From positions 62,001 to 126,000 of the forward strand of contig NZ_BAAAYN010000006.1 of assembly GCF_039536245.1 (NCBI RefSeq): DNA of 64,000 nt, in the 5' to 3' direction. Shown here in pieces: positions 33,396-41,001 of the stretch. This stretch comes from Cryptosporangium minutisporangium. GTDB taxonomy: Bacteria; Actinomycetota; Actinomycetes; Mycobacteriales; Cryptosporangiaceae. Under the pieces are notes generated by a model, which was not told where the DNA came from, did not search any database, and saw only the letters and a list, made by a program, of their open reading frames with translations. The translations under genes were made by a program, and so were the position numbers. Numbering within the stretch: the stretch's first letter is position 1; each line of letters starts with the position of its first letter.

Positions 33396-36023
33396 ATGAT
33401 TCGACCGGCCAGTGCAGAACAACGGAGCACGGCCACCACCGTGTTGGGTCTTCACGCGATCGACGCGACGCAGATCGCGATCGTCGGCGGCAAAGGCGCG
33501 CACCTGGGCGAGCTGTCGCGGATCGACGGCATCCGGGTGCCGGCTGGCTTCTGCGTCACGACGGACGCCTTCCGACGGATGATGGCGGAAGCGCCGTCGA
33601 TCGACGATCGGCTCGATCAGCTGTCGTGCCTGCACCCGGACGACCGGGAGGCGATCCGCACGCTCAGCGCGGAGATCCGCCGGACCCTCGAAGAGGCCGC
33701 CGTCCCGGACGATCTCGCGGCGGCGATCACCGGCGCGCTGGCCCAGCTCGGCGAGAGCGGTGCCTACGCCGTCCGATCCAGCGCGACGGCAGAGGACCTG
33801 CCGACGGCCTCCTTCGCCGGCCAGCAGGACACCTACCTGAACGTCGTGGCCCCGGCCGCCATCCTCCAGCACGTCAGCCGGTGCTGGGCCTCCCTCTTCA
33901 CCGAGCGGGCCGTGGCCTACCGCCAGCGGAGGGGTATCGACCACCGTTCGGTGCAGATGGCCGTGGTCGTGCAGCAGATGGTCTTCCCGCAGGCGGCCGG
34001 CATCCTGTTCACGGCCGACCCGGTCACGTCCAACCGCAAGGTCGCCACCGTGGAGGCGAGCTTCGGCCTCGGCGAGGCCCTGGTCTCCGGCCTGGTGAAC
34101 GGGGACGTCTACACGGTGCGCGACGGCGAGGTCGTCGAGAGGGCGGTCGGCACCAAGCAGCTCGCCGTCGACGCCTCCCCGGCGGGCGGGACGCAGGAAC
34201 GGGCGATCGACCCGGAGCTCCAGGCCCAGCCTGCGCTGACGGATGCTCAGGTCGTACGGCTCGTGCAGCTCGGCCGCCGGATCGAAGCGCACTTCGGCCG
34301 GCCCCAAGACATCGAATGGTGCCTCGTCGACGACGACTTCCAGATCGTCCAGAGCCGGCCGATCACCACGCTGTTCCCCGTCCCGGGGCCCGCCGACGGG
34401 GAGAACCACGTCTACCTCTCCGTCGGTCACCAGCAGATGATGACCGACCCCATGAAGCCCCTCGGGCTGTCCTTCTGGCAGCTGACGACCCCCGCGGCCA
34501 TGGCCGAGGCCGGCGGCCGTCTGTTCGTCGACGTCACCCGGAGGCTGGCCTCGCCGGCCAGCCGCGCCGGACTCCTGGAGGCCCTCGGGAGATCCGATCC
34601 GCTGACCGGGGACGCGCTGCAGACGATCCTCGAGCGCGACGGCTTCCTCCGGCCGCTCCCGGACGAAGGTCCCCCGCGCCCACTGTTCGGCGGTACGCCG
34701 GCTCCGATCGAAGCCGATCCCGCGCTCGTCACCGAGCTGATCGAGCGCAGCCAGGCGTCGGTCGCCGCCGCGGAACGCGACATCCGGACGAAGTCCGGAG
34801 AGGCGCTGCTCGACTTCATCGAGGCGGACCTGCAGGAGCTGAAGCGGATCCTGTTCGATCCGCGGAGCCACCAGGTGTTCATGTCGGCGATGGAGGCCGC
34901 GTGGTGGCTCAACGATCGGCTGCAGGAGTGGCTGGGGGAGAAGAACGCAGCTGACACGCTCACGCAGTCCGTCCCCCACAACGTCACGTCGGAGATGGGG
35001 CTGGCGCTCCTGGACGTCGCCGACGTGATCCGCCCGTACCCGGACGTGGTCGCGTTCCTGCACCGGGTCGAAGACGAGAGGTTCCTGGACGAGCTGCCCA
35101 GGCTGCCGGGTGGACGGGAAGCGCGAGACGCCATCGAGGCGTGGCTGGCGAAGTACGGCATGCGCTGCGTCGGCGAGATCGACCTCACGCGGCCGCGGTG
35201 GAGCGAGCGCCCTTCCACGCTCCTGCCCGTGATCCTCGGCAACATCAAGAACTTCGAGCCGGGTGCCGGCGCGCGGCGCTTCGAGGAAGGGCTGCGGGAA
35301 GCCGGGGCGAAGGAACGGGACGTGCTGGCGCGCCTGCGGGCGCTGCCGGACGGGAAGGCGAAGTCCGAAGAGGCCAAGCGGATGATCGACCGGGTGCGGA
35401 CGTTCATCGGGTACCGGGAGTACCCGAAGTACGGCATGATCAGCCGCTACTTCGTGTACAAGCAGGCCCTGCTGCGGGAGGCCGAGCGGCTCGTGCAGGA
35501 CCAGGTGCTTCGCGAGAAGGAAGACATCTTCTACCTGCGGTTCTCCGAGCTCCGCGACGTCACGCGCACGAACCGCGTGGACGACCAGCTCGTTCGCCGA
35601 CGCAAGGACGCGTTCACCTCGTACCAAGCACTCACGCCGCCCCGGGTGCTCACCTCGGACGGCGAGGTCCTCACCGGAACGTACCGACGCGACGACGTGC
35701 CGACCGGTGCCCTGGCCGGCCTGCCGGTCTCCGCCGGGGTCGCCGAAGGACGGGCCCGCGTCATCCTGGACATGGCGCAGGCCGATCTCGAAGCGGGCGA
35801 CATCCTGGTCACGGCATACACGGATCCGAGTTGGACGCCGCTGTTCGTGGCGATCGCGGGGGTGGTCACGGAGGTGGGGGGCCTGATGACCCACGGCGCG
35901 GTGATCGCCCGGGAGTACGGCTTGCCTGCCGTCGTCGGCGTGGTCGATGCGACCCGGCTGATCCCCGACGGGCAGCGGATCCGCGTGCACGGAACCGACG
36001 GGTACGTCGAGTTCCTGCCGTGA
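33396..36023 (+). CDS. rph: Rifampin phosphotransferase (rifamycin resistance)
   Basis: An 875-residue three-domain dikinase-like enzyme that inactivates rifamycins by transferring the beta-phosphate of ATP to the ansa-bridge hydroxyl at C21. The N-terminal ATP-grasp domain has VGGKGAHLGELSRI and SSATAEDLPTASFAGQQDTY; the middle (about 360-760) is the rifamycin-binding domain; the C-terminal swivelling His domain has GGLMTHGAVIAREYGLPAVV with catalytic His about 833. Length fits RPH (about 865) better than PEP synthase (about 790). ATG 33396 is the first start after the RAE. Resistance is intrinsic in many soil actinomycetes, so this does not by itself imply recent transfer. Confidence 0.93.
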   Translation: MIRPASAEQRSTATTVLGLHAIDATQIAIVGGKGAHLGELSRIDGIRVPAGFCVTTDAFRRMMAEAPSIDDRLDQLSCLHPDDREAIRTLSAEIRRTLEEAAVPDDLAAAITGALAQLGESGAYAVRSSATAEDLPTASFAGQQDTYLNVVAPAAILQHVSRCWASLFTERAVAYRQRRGIDHRSVQMAVVVQQMVFPQAAGILFTADPVTSNRKVATVEASFGLGEALVSGLVNGDVYTVRDGEVVERAVGTKQLAVDASPAGGTQERAIDPELQAQPALTDAQVVRLVQLGRRIEAHFGRPQDIEWCLVDDDFQIVQSRPITTLFPVPGPADGENHVYLSVGHQQMMTDPMKPLGLSFWQLTTPAAMAEAGGRLFVDVTRRLASPASRAGLLEALGRSDPLTGDALQTILERDGFLRPLPDEGPPRPLFGGTPAPIEADPALVTELIERSQASVAAAERDIRTKSGEALLDFIEADLQELKRILFDPRSHQVFMSAMEAAWWLNDRLQEWLGEKNAADTLTQSVPHNVTSEMGLALLDVADVIRPYPDVVAFLHRVEDERFLDELPRLPGGREARDAIEAWLAKYGMRCVGEIDLTRPRWSERPSTLLPVILGNIKNFEPGAGARRFEEGLREAGAKERDVLARLRALPDGKAKSEEAKRMIDRVRTFIGYREYPKYGMISRYFVYKQALLREAERLVQDQVLREKEDIFYLRFSELRDVTRTNRVDDQLVRRRKDAFTSYQALTPPRVLTSDGEVLTGTYRRDDVPTGALAGLPVSAGVAEGRARVILDMAQADLEAGDILVTAYTDPSWTPLFVAIAGVVTEVGGLMTHGAVIAREYGLPAVVGVVDATRLIPDGQRIRVHGTDGYVEFLP

Positions 36024-36030
36024 CCGTGCG

Positions 36031-36045
36031 GCCGCTCTGAGCGGC
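36031..36045. terminator. Small hairpin between convergent rph and SnoaL genes
   Basis: GCCGCT-CTG-AGCGGC, a 6-bp stem with a 3-base loop, eight bases past the rph stop and touching the stop of the leftward SnoaL remnant. Too short to be certain, but well placed to end both transcripts. Confidence 0.4.
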
Positions 36046-36454
36046 TAGGAAGCCGCGGCGGCGAGGGCGGCCGCGATCGCGGTCGTGTCCTGGTACTCCC
36101 GCCAGCGGACCACGTGACCGTCGCGGGCTCGGAGCACGCCGATGAACGGCGCGGACCTTCGTGAACCGTCCGGAAGGCTTCCGCCGAGCCGGTACTCGAC
36201 GACGATCACCTCTGGATCGGCGGTCTCGTGCACGACGACGTCACTGAGCTCGTCGAGCCGGAGCGGAAGGCGGCGCGCCCCGCCGTGGTGTACGCGAGCA
36301 CGTTCTCGCGCCCCTCGAACCGGGCCGGTTGGCCGGGTGGGGCGAACGGCATCTCGAGAACGGCGTCCTCAGCGAGCAGAGCGCCGTTCGGTGCGGAACG
36401 GCTGAGCCACTCCTGAGCCATGCGGTCGAAGACGTCGCGAGGGGTATTGGGCAC
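36045..36454 (-). pseudogene. SnoaL-like (NTF2 fold) protein, frameshifted
   Basis: Read across one missing base, this encodes a 136-residue NTF2-like protein. The first frame gives VPNTPRDVFDRMAQEWLSRS and EMPFAPPGQPARFEGRENVL. The second frame gives FRLDELSDVVVHETADPEVI-type residues and ends FIGVLRARDGHVVRWREYQD. The frame changes near 36265 (CGGAAGG on the + strand), where one extra base restores F-P/R-L-R-L-D-E-L. GTG 36454 has GGAGGA just upstream. The gene is divergent from a TetR regulator and behind its operator, as a typical TetR target would be. Either true inactivation or a sequencing slip. Confidence 0.75.
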
Positions 36455-36484
36455 AGCTCCTCCATGGGCATAAAGTGAGTGGAG

Positions 36485-36506
36485 ACTCATGATGAGTATC
36501 ATGAGT
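36485..36506. promoter_or_regulatory. TetR-type operator
   Basis: Perfect 9-bp arms ACTCATGAT (36485-36493) and ATCATGAGT (36498-36506) around GAGT. It sits between the divergent SnoaL remnant (start 36454) and the TetR gene (start 36535). The inner ACTCATGATGAGT is itself a palindrome, and ACTCA recurs at 36511, so two overlapping dimers may bind. Confidence 0.75.
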
Positions 36507-36534
36507 GCTGACTCAGGTTGTCAATGGAGGCTGG

Positions 36535-37083
36535 ATGAGCGCGATGCGGGCCGACGCCCGGCGCAACCGCGAGAAGATCCTGGCGGCGGCCGCGGCGGTC
36601 GTCGCCGAACAAGGCCACGCCGCCTCCACCGAAGAGGTCGCAGCGCGGGCCGGAGTCGCGGTCGGCACCGTCTTTCGGCACTTTCCCACCAAGAAGGACC
36701 TGCTCGCGGCGCTGCTGAAGGACCTGTCGACGCAGCTGATGACGCAGGCCACGACACTCGCCGACGACCCCGGAGGGCTGTTCGAGTTCTTCACCGCGGT
36801 GGTCGAGCGCGCCGCCGGACAGCGCACGGTCGTCGAACTGCTCTCCGCAGCCGGGATGGACGTCGACGCGGGCCGGTCGCTCGAACCCCTGCGCGACGCC
36901 GTGGCGGTCCTGACCACCCGCGGCCAGGCCGCCGGTCTGGTCCGGAGCGACGTCGATGTGGACGAGGTGCTCGCGATGCTGACGCTGGCCACCCACAGCG
37001 TTCTCCAGCAGCACTGGGACGACGCGTTGCGCCGCCGCACGACCGCCCTGATGCTCGACGGCCTCCGCGCCGCACCAGTCTGA
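36535..37083 (+). CDS. TetR-family repressor
   Basis: A 182-residue regulator. The N-terminal TetR helix-turn-helix is clear: ADARRNREKILAAAAAVVAE, then EEVAARAGVAVGTVFRHFPT and KKDLLAALL. The ligand domain is helical with a SetR/TetR_C-type end, LATHSVLQQHWDDALRRR. ATG 36535 is preceded by GGAGG at a proper distance. It likely represses itself and the divergent SnoaL gene through the perfect operator 29 bp upstream. Inducer unknown. Confidence 0.93.
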   Translation: MSAMRADARRNREKILAAAAAVVAEQGHAASTEEVAARAGVAVGTVFRHFPTKKDLLAALLKDLSTQLMTQATTLADDPGGLFEFFTAVVERAAGQRTVVELLSAAGMDVDAGRSLEPLRDAVAVLTTRGQAAGLVRSDVDVDEVLAMLTLATHSVLQQHWDDALRRRTTALMLDGLRAAPV

Positions 37084-37290
37084 GACGGACGCCTTCCTTG
37101 CCGGGCACCGGTAACGAGGGCGTCGCTGGATTGGCCGGTCGTTGCCCTTCTCGGGTCCAGGGCGCCGGGGCACGCTGGAGGCAGGCACCTAACGCCCGTT
37201 CGGCTGACGGCACCGCACCGCGTGTGCCACGAGCCGACCTACGCGCGTCCCGTTCCGCGGGACGCGTTCTGCTTTCTGAGGGAGATGACC

Positions 37291-37623
37291 ATGTCTGCAG
37301 TTGCTGCTACCGCGAGCGTTTCCTGCGGCTCGGAGGCCCGAGGGGAATCGTTCCGGGCCCTTTTGGTGGCTCAGCGCGAGGACTGTGTTCGGCAGCGGCA
37401 GCTGACGGTGGCCGAGGACACCGCTTCTCCCGGTGACCCGGTCGTCGCCGGCCGGGCCGCGGATCTCCTGCGCACGATCGAGGAGATCGACGCAGCCCTC
37501 GAACGCATCGAAGCGGGCACCTATGGACGGTGCGTGCGCTGCGGCGGCTCGATCCCGGACGAGCGTCTGGAGTTCCGTCCGCACGCCGCCGGCTGTGTCG
37601 CCTGCGCGCGGTCCGGACGCTGA
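37291..37623 (+). CDS. DksA/TraR-type zinc finger protein
   Basis: A 110-residue protein with an N-terminal helical arm (about 18-75, RALLVAQREDCVRQRQLTVA) and a C-terminal zinc finger with Cys-x2-Cys-x17-Cys-x2-Cys (CVRCGGSIPDERLEF, then CVAC). DksA/TraR proteins reach into the RNA polymerase secondary channel; many actinobacterial members are uncharacterised. GAGGGAG lies just before ATG 37291. It is ten bases from the next gene and probably shares its transcript. Confidence 0.87.
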   Translation: MSAVAATASVSCGSEARGESFRALLVAQREDCVRQRQLTVAEDTASPGDPVVAGRAADLLRTIEEIDAALERIEAGTYGRCVRCGGSIPDERLEFRPHAAGCVACARSGR

Positions 37624-37632
37624 GGAGGCCGA

Positions 37633-38910
37633 ATGTCTTCCCAGCCGAACGGTCCGGCGCTGTCCGCCGGAATGCCACACGATGTCGCGGTGGTGGGCGC
37701 CGGGATGGTGGGCCTAGCCACCGCCTGGTTCCTGCAGGAATCCGGTGTGAAGGTCACCGTCTACGAGCGGCGCCACGTCGCCGGGGGCGCCTCCTGGGGC
37801 AACGCGGGATGGCTGACCCCTGATCTGACCGCGCCGCTGCCCGAACCGGCGGTTCTTCGTTACGGGCTGCGGGCGGTGCTCAGCCCGGCCTCCCCGGTGT
37901 ATCTGCCGCTGCGAGCCGACGCCAGCCTGCTGCGTTTCCTCAGCGGGTTCGTCGCGCACAGCACGAGCCGGCGGTGGCGGCGCGGAATGGCTGCCTACGT
38001 TCCGATGAACCAGCGCGCACTGGAGGCGTTCGACGCCCTGGCCGCCGGTGGGGTCAGCGTGCAGACGCGCCGCGCGGACACCTTCCTGGCGTGCTTCCGC
38101 ACCCGGCGGGAGGCCCGGGGACTGCTGGCGGAGTTGACCGCGATCCGCGAGGCCGGTCAGGACCCGAGCTACCGAACCCTGGCGGGTCGGCACGCACGGG
38201 CGCTGGAGCCAGCCCTGACCGACCGGGTGGGCGCCGCGGTGGCGATCGAAGGCCAGCGTTACCTGGACCCTCCGGAGTTCGTGCGTGCGCTGGGCCTGGC
38301 GGTCACCGCCCGCGGCGGCGAGATCCTCGAGGCCGTCGAGGTGACCGAGGTGCAGCCCGGCGTCGCGGGAGCGACCGTCGTCCGCGCCACTGGGGAGCGG
38401 CAGGTGCACGGCGCGGTCGTGATCGCGACCGGCGCGGCGCTGACCCGGTTGGCCGGGCGGTTCGGCGTGCGCCAGCCGGTGCAGGCCGGCCGCGGCTACA
38501 GCTTCAGCGTGCCCGCCGATCCGCTGCCCACCGGACCGCTCTACTTCCCGAGGCAACGGGTCGCGTGCACGCCGCTGCGCGGTCGACTGCGGGTGGCCGG
38601 GATGATGGAGTTCCGCCGTCCCGACGATCCGCTCGACCCCCGACGGATCAACGCGATCGTCGAGGCCGTCCGCCCCTTCCTGACCGGAGTGGACCTGGAG
38701 GACCGGGCGGACGAATGGGTCGGCTCGCGGCCGTGCACCTCCGACGGGTTGCCGGTCATCGGAGCAACCGCCGCGTCGCGGGTCTTCGTCGCTGGGGGGC
38801 ACGGGATGTGGGGCATCGCGCTCGGCCCGATCACCGGACAGCTACTGGCCCAGGCCGTACTCAAGGGCGAGACGCCGACGGAACTCGCCCCCTTCGATCC
38901 GCTCCGCTGA
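37633..38910 (+). CDS. FAD-dependent oxidoreductase, D-amino acid dehydrogenase (DadA)-like
   Basis: A 425-residue DAO-fold flavoprotein. Dinucleotide-binding DVAVVGAGMVGLATAWFLQ and GGASWGNAGWLTPDL at the N-terminus match the DadA group, as does the C-terminal SRPCTSDGLPVIGATAASR and GGHGMWGIALGPITGQLLA flavin site. It should oxidise a D-amino or imino acid and pass electrons to a quinone or other acceptor. AGGAGG lies nine bases before ATG 37633. Directly follows the DksA-like gene. Confidence 0.92.
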   Translation: MSSQPNGPALSAGMPHDVAVVGAGMVGLATAWFLQESGVKVTVYERRHVAGGASWGNAGWLTPDLTAPLPEPAVLRYGLRAVLSPASPVYLPLRADASLLRFLSGFVAHSTSRRWRRGMAAYVPMNQRALEAFDALAAGGVSVQTRRADTFLACFRTRREARGLLAELTAIREAGQDPSYRTLAGRHARALEPALTDRVGAAVAIEGQRYLDPPEFVRALGLAVTARGGEILEAVEVTEVQPGVAGATVVRATGERQVHGAVVIATGAALTRLAGRFGVRQPVQAGRGYSFSVPADPLPTGPLYFPRQRVACTPLRGRLRVAGMMEFRRPDDPLDPRRINAIVEAVRPFLTGVDLEDRADEWVGSRPCTSDGLPVIGATAASRVFVAGGHGMWGIALGPITGQLLAQAVLKGETPTELAPFDPLR

Positions 38911-38963
38911 GCCGGCGCGGCAATCGACAAGGCCGGTTCCTGTCTCGCTGAAAGGAGCACACC

Positions 38964-39296
38964 GTGGCGAACCATCCCGCCGCCGCTCGTGACCCGGAGC
39001 ACCGGCAGCTCCTGTCGATCACCCCACGCTCCGGCCGGCTGCCCGGCTGTGCGGTGCTCGACGTCGTCGGCCGCGTCGATCGGTCCACCGTGCCGCTTCT
39101 GCAGGTCTGCCTACAGACCCAGCTCGGCCGTGCAGACGTCCAGGAACTGATCGTCGATCTGCGACGAGTCACCGAATTCAGCACCGCAGCCAGCGATGCG
39201 CTGATCCGGTGCCACCGGCTGAGCCGCTTGAGGGGCATCCGGTTGATCGTCCGCCCGGTTCGCCGACCGTCGCTGCGAGGGTCGCAGGCCGGATGA
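38964..39296 (+). CDS. STAS-domain anti-sigma factor antagonist
   Basis: A 110-residue single STAS domain: VLDVVGRVDRSTVPLLQVCL, then VQELIVDLRRVTEFSTAASD with Ser at the position phosphorylated in SpoIIAA/RsbV, and IRLIVRPVRRPSL. It likely binds an RsbW-type kinase; a degenerate RsbW-like protein lies 1.3 kb downstream. GTG 38964 has AAAGGAG seven bases upstream. Confidence 0.85.
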   Translation: MANHPAAARDPEHRQLLSITPRSGRLPGCAVLDVVGRVDRSTVPLLQVCLQTQLGRADVQELIVDLRRVTEFSTAASDALIRCHRLSRLRGIRLIVRPVRRPSLRGSQAG

Positions 39297-39445
39297 CGGC
39301 CCAGCCGCAGTGCGTCGGCGACGTGCCGAGGAGGGGTCGAACAGGGACAAGATCCGCCGGAACGGGGAGGCTGAGGTTGCCGACCATCGGCAGCGAACGA
39401 TCCAAAGACCGAGTCGCATCGTGGCGCGGCCGCAAGGAGGAGTAG

Positions 39446-40642
39446 ATGGTACGCCGACCGGAGCCCGTCGCCACGCCGGCGCCGACCGACGAGTGGCTGG
39501 AGTCGGTCTCCGTCGCCGCGGCGGCCGCGTGCCGGGCACCTGCCGACCTGCTCGGGGAGTACCTGCCGATGCTCGCCGACGCCGCGATTCACGGCCGCCG
39601 CCCCGCGTCCTGGCAACTCGACGCGATCCGCGCGCTCGGGCGACGAGCCGCCGAATCGGAGGTCGACGCCGGGCGAGCCGTCGACCTCTACCTCTCGGCC
39701 ACCTGGCGACTCTGGCGCGAGCTGCCCACTGTCGCTCGCTCCTCCGACCCGGAGAAGGTCCGTAACGCCGCCACTGCGGTCCTGCGTGTTCTCGACGACG
39801 CCATCGGCGTCCTCGTCGACGGGCACCAGTCCCAACGACGCGACATGATCCGCCGCGAAGAGGCGCAACGAGCAGCCTTCGTCGACGACCTGCTGCGCGG
39901 TGACGCCGACGTGTCGAGCCTGGTCGAGCGCGCCGAGCCCTTCGGCATCGACCTGGGCAAACGGCACTCGGTCACGCTCATCACCGCAGGCGAGCCCGGC
40001 AGCAAGGTAGAGCAGACCGCCGCGGCGCTGGAACGGATCGTCGTCGAGGCGTTCGGTGACCGGGAGGTTCTGGTCGCTATCAAGGACGGGCGAATCGTCG
40101 CGATCGTGCCCGCCGGATCGAACGACGGCGAGGTGGGATCGACGCTCAAGCAAGGGCTCGCACGGCGTCGGATCACCGGACGATGGCGGCTGGCGACCGG
40201 ACGAGGCTTCCCCGGCGCCTACGGCATCGCTCGGTCCTACGAGGAAGCCCGCGAAGCCCTCGAGTACGCCGACCGGCTGAACCTGGACGACGACCTCGTG
40301 CACGCCCGCGACCTCCTCGTCTACCGAGTCCTCGGGCGCGACCAGGCCGCCATCGTCGACCTCGTCCGCGACGTCCTCGGCCCACTTCACCAGATGCGTG
40401 GCGGCGCAACGATCGCGCTGGAGACCTTGCAGGAGTACTTCGCCACCGGCGCCGTCGCCACCGACACCGCCCGACGGCTGCACGTCTCCGTCCGCACCGT
40501 GACCTACCGTCTCGCACGCATCGCTCAGCTGACCGGCTACCACGCCGCGCACGCCGACCAGCGCTTCACCCTCCAGGCCGCCGTACTCGGCGCACGTCTC
40601 CTGGACTGGCCCACCGTTCCGTTGCCGTCCGACACCGAGTAG
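39446..40642 (+). CDS. PucR-family (CdaR-like) transcriptional regulator
   Basis: A 398-residue regulator with an N-terminal helical sensory region (RsbRD-like, to about 150), a GGDEF-like CdaR middle domain (about 155-290, HSVTLITAGEPGSKVEQT; ATGRGFPGAYGIARSYEEAR) and a C-terminal helix-turn-helix ATDTARRLHVSVRTVTYRLA. AAGGAGG lies before ATG 39446. It is followed two bases later by a small RsbW-like gene, so the two are co-translated. It may control the DadA-like or STAS genes upstream. Confidence 0.9.
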   Translation: MVRRPEPVATPAPTDEWLESVSVAAAAACRAPADLLGEYLPMLADAAIHGRRPASWQLDAIRALGRRAAESEVDAGRAVDLYLSATWRLWRELPTVARSSDPEKVRNAATAVLRVLDDAIGVLVDGHQSQRRDMIRREEAQRAAFVDDLLRGDADVSSLVERAEPFGIDLGKRHSVTLITAGEPGSKVEQTAAALERIVVEAFGDREVLVAIKDGRIVAIVPAGSNDGEVGSTLKQGLARRRITGRWRLATGRGFPGAYGIARSYEEAREALEYADRLNLDDDLVHARDLLVYRVLGRDQAAIVDLVRDVLGPLHQMRGGATIALETLQEYFATGAVATDTARRLHVSVRTVTYRLARIAQLTGYHAAHADQRFTLQAAVLGARLLDWPTVPLPSDTE

Positions 40643-40644
40643 AC

Positions 40645-41001
40645 ATGGGCTCGCTGTGGATCACGCTCTCCGGTGCAGTCGCGAGTTCCACGGCTGTGGA
40701 GGCCGTCCGGAGCTATGTAGACGGCACTCTCCCGCCGGCTTCTGCCGTCGACGTCACCGCGATCGTTGCCGAGGTCGCCGAGCAGGTCATCGGACCCACC
40801 GCCCGGGGCGGGGAACTGATCCTCAGCTGCCGTGACGGCATGCTGCTGATCGAAATCCTCAGCGACGGCCCACCGCCCGCGCCGATGAACACTCGGCGGT
40901 CGGCTTCGGCCTGCACCTGGGGGAGTCACCGCGTCAGCGGCGGCACCGTCACCTGGATACAGGTGCCGCTGGCAGGAGTCGATTCACCGGACCGGGTCTA
41001 A
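40645..41001 (+). CDS. Small degenerate RsbW/HATPase-like protein
   Basis: A 118-residue protein that starts two bases after the PucR stop. Its middle (DVTAIVAEVAEQVIGPTARG and ELILSCRDGMLLIEILSDGP) follows the N-box-to-G1 layout of RsbW-type GHKL ATPases (ELVTNA... then VRVEVxDxG), but the catalytic Asn and the Gly-rich G2 region are missing. It could be a non-catalytic partner in the STAS pathway. The stop overlaps that of the convergent RyR gene. Confidence in the family is modest. Confidence 0.6.
   Translation: MGSLWITLSGAVASSTAVEAVRSYVDGTLPPASAVDVTAIVAEVAEQVIGPTARGGELILSCRDGMLLIEILSDGPPPAPMNTRRSASACTWGSHRVSGGTVTWIQVPLAGVDSPDRV

Noticed and set aside
33378-35990. An 870-codon frame antisense to rph, and comparable long antisense frames at 6746-9349 and 3601-5640
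   Set aside because: They mirror real genes on the opposite strand and arise from the GC-rich third codon positions; composition is Arg/Asp/Gly-rich with no domain signal.
33396-36023. Annotation of rph as phosphoenolpyruvate synthase
   Set aside because: Domain order and length fit rifampin phosphotransferase, and the RAE directly upstream is decisive.
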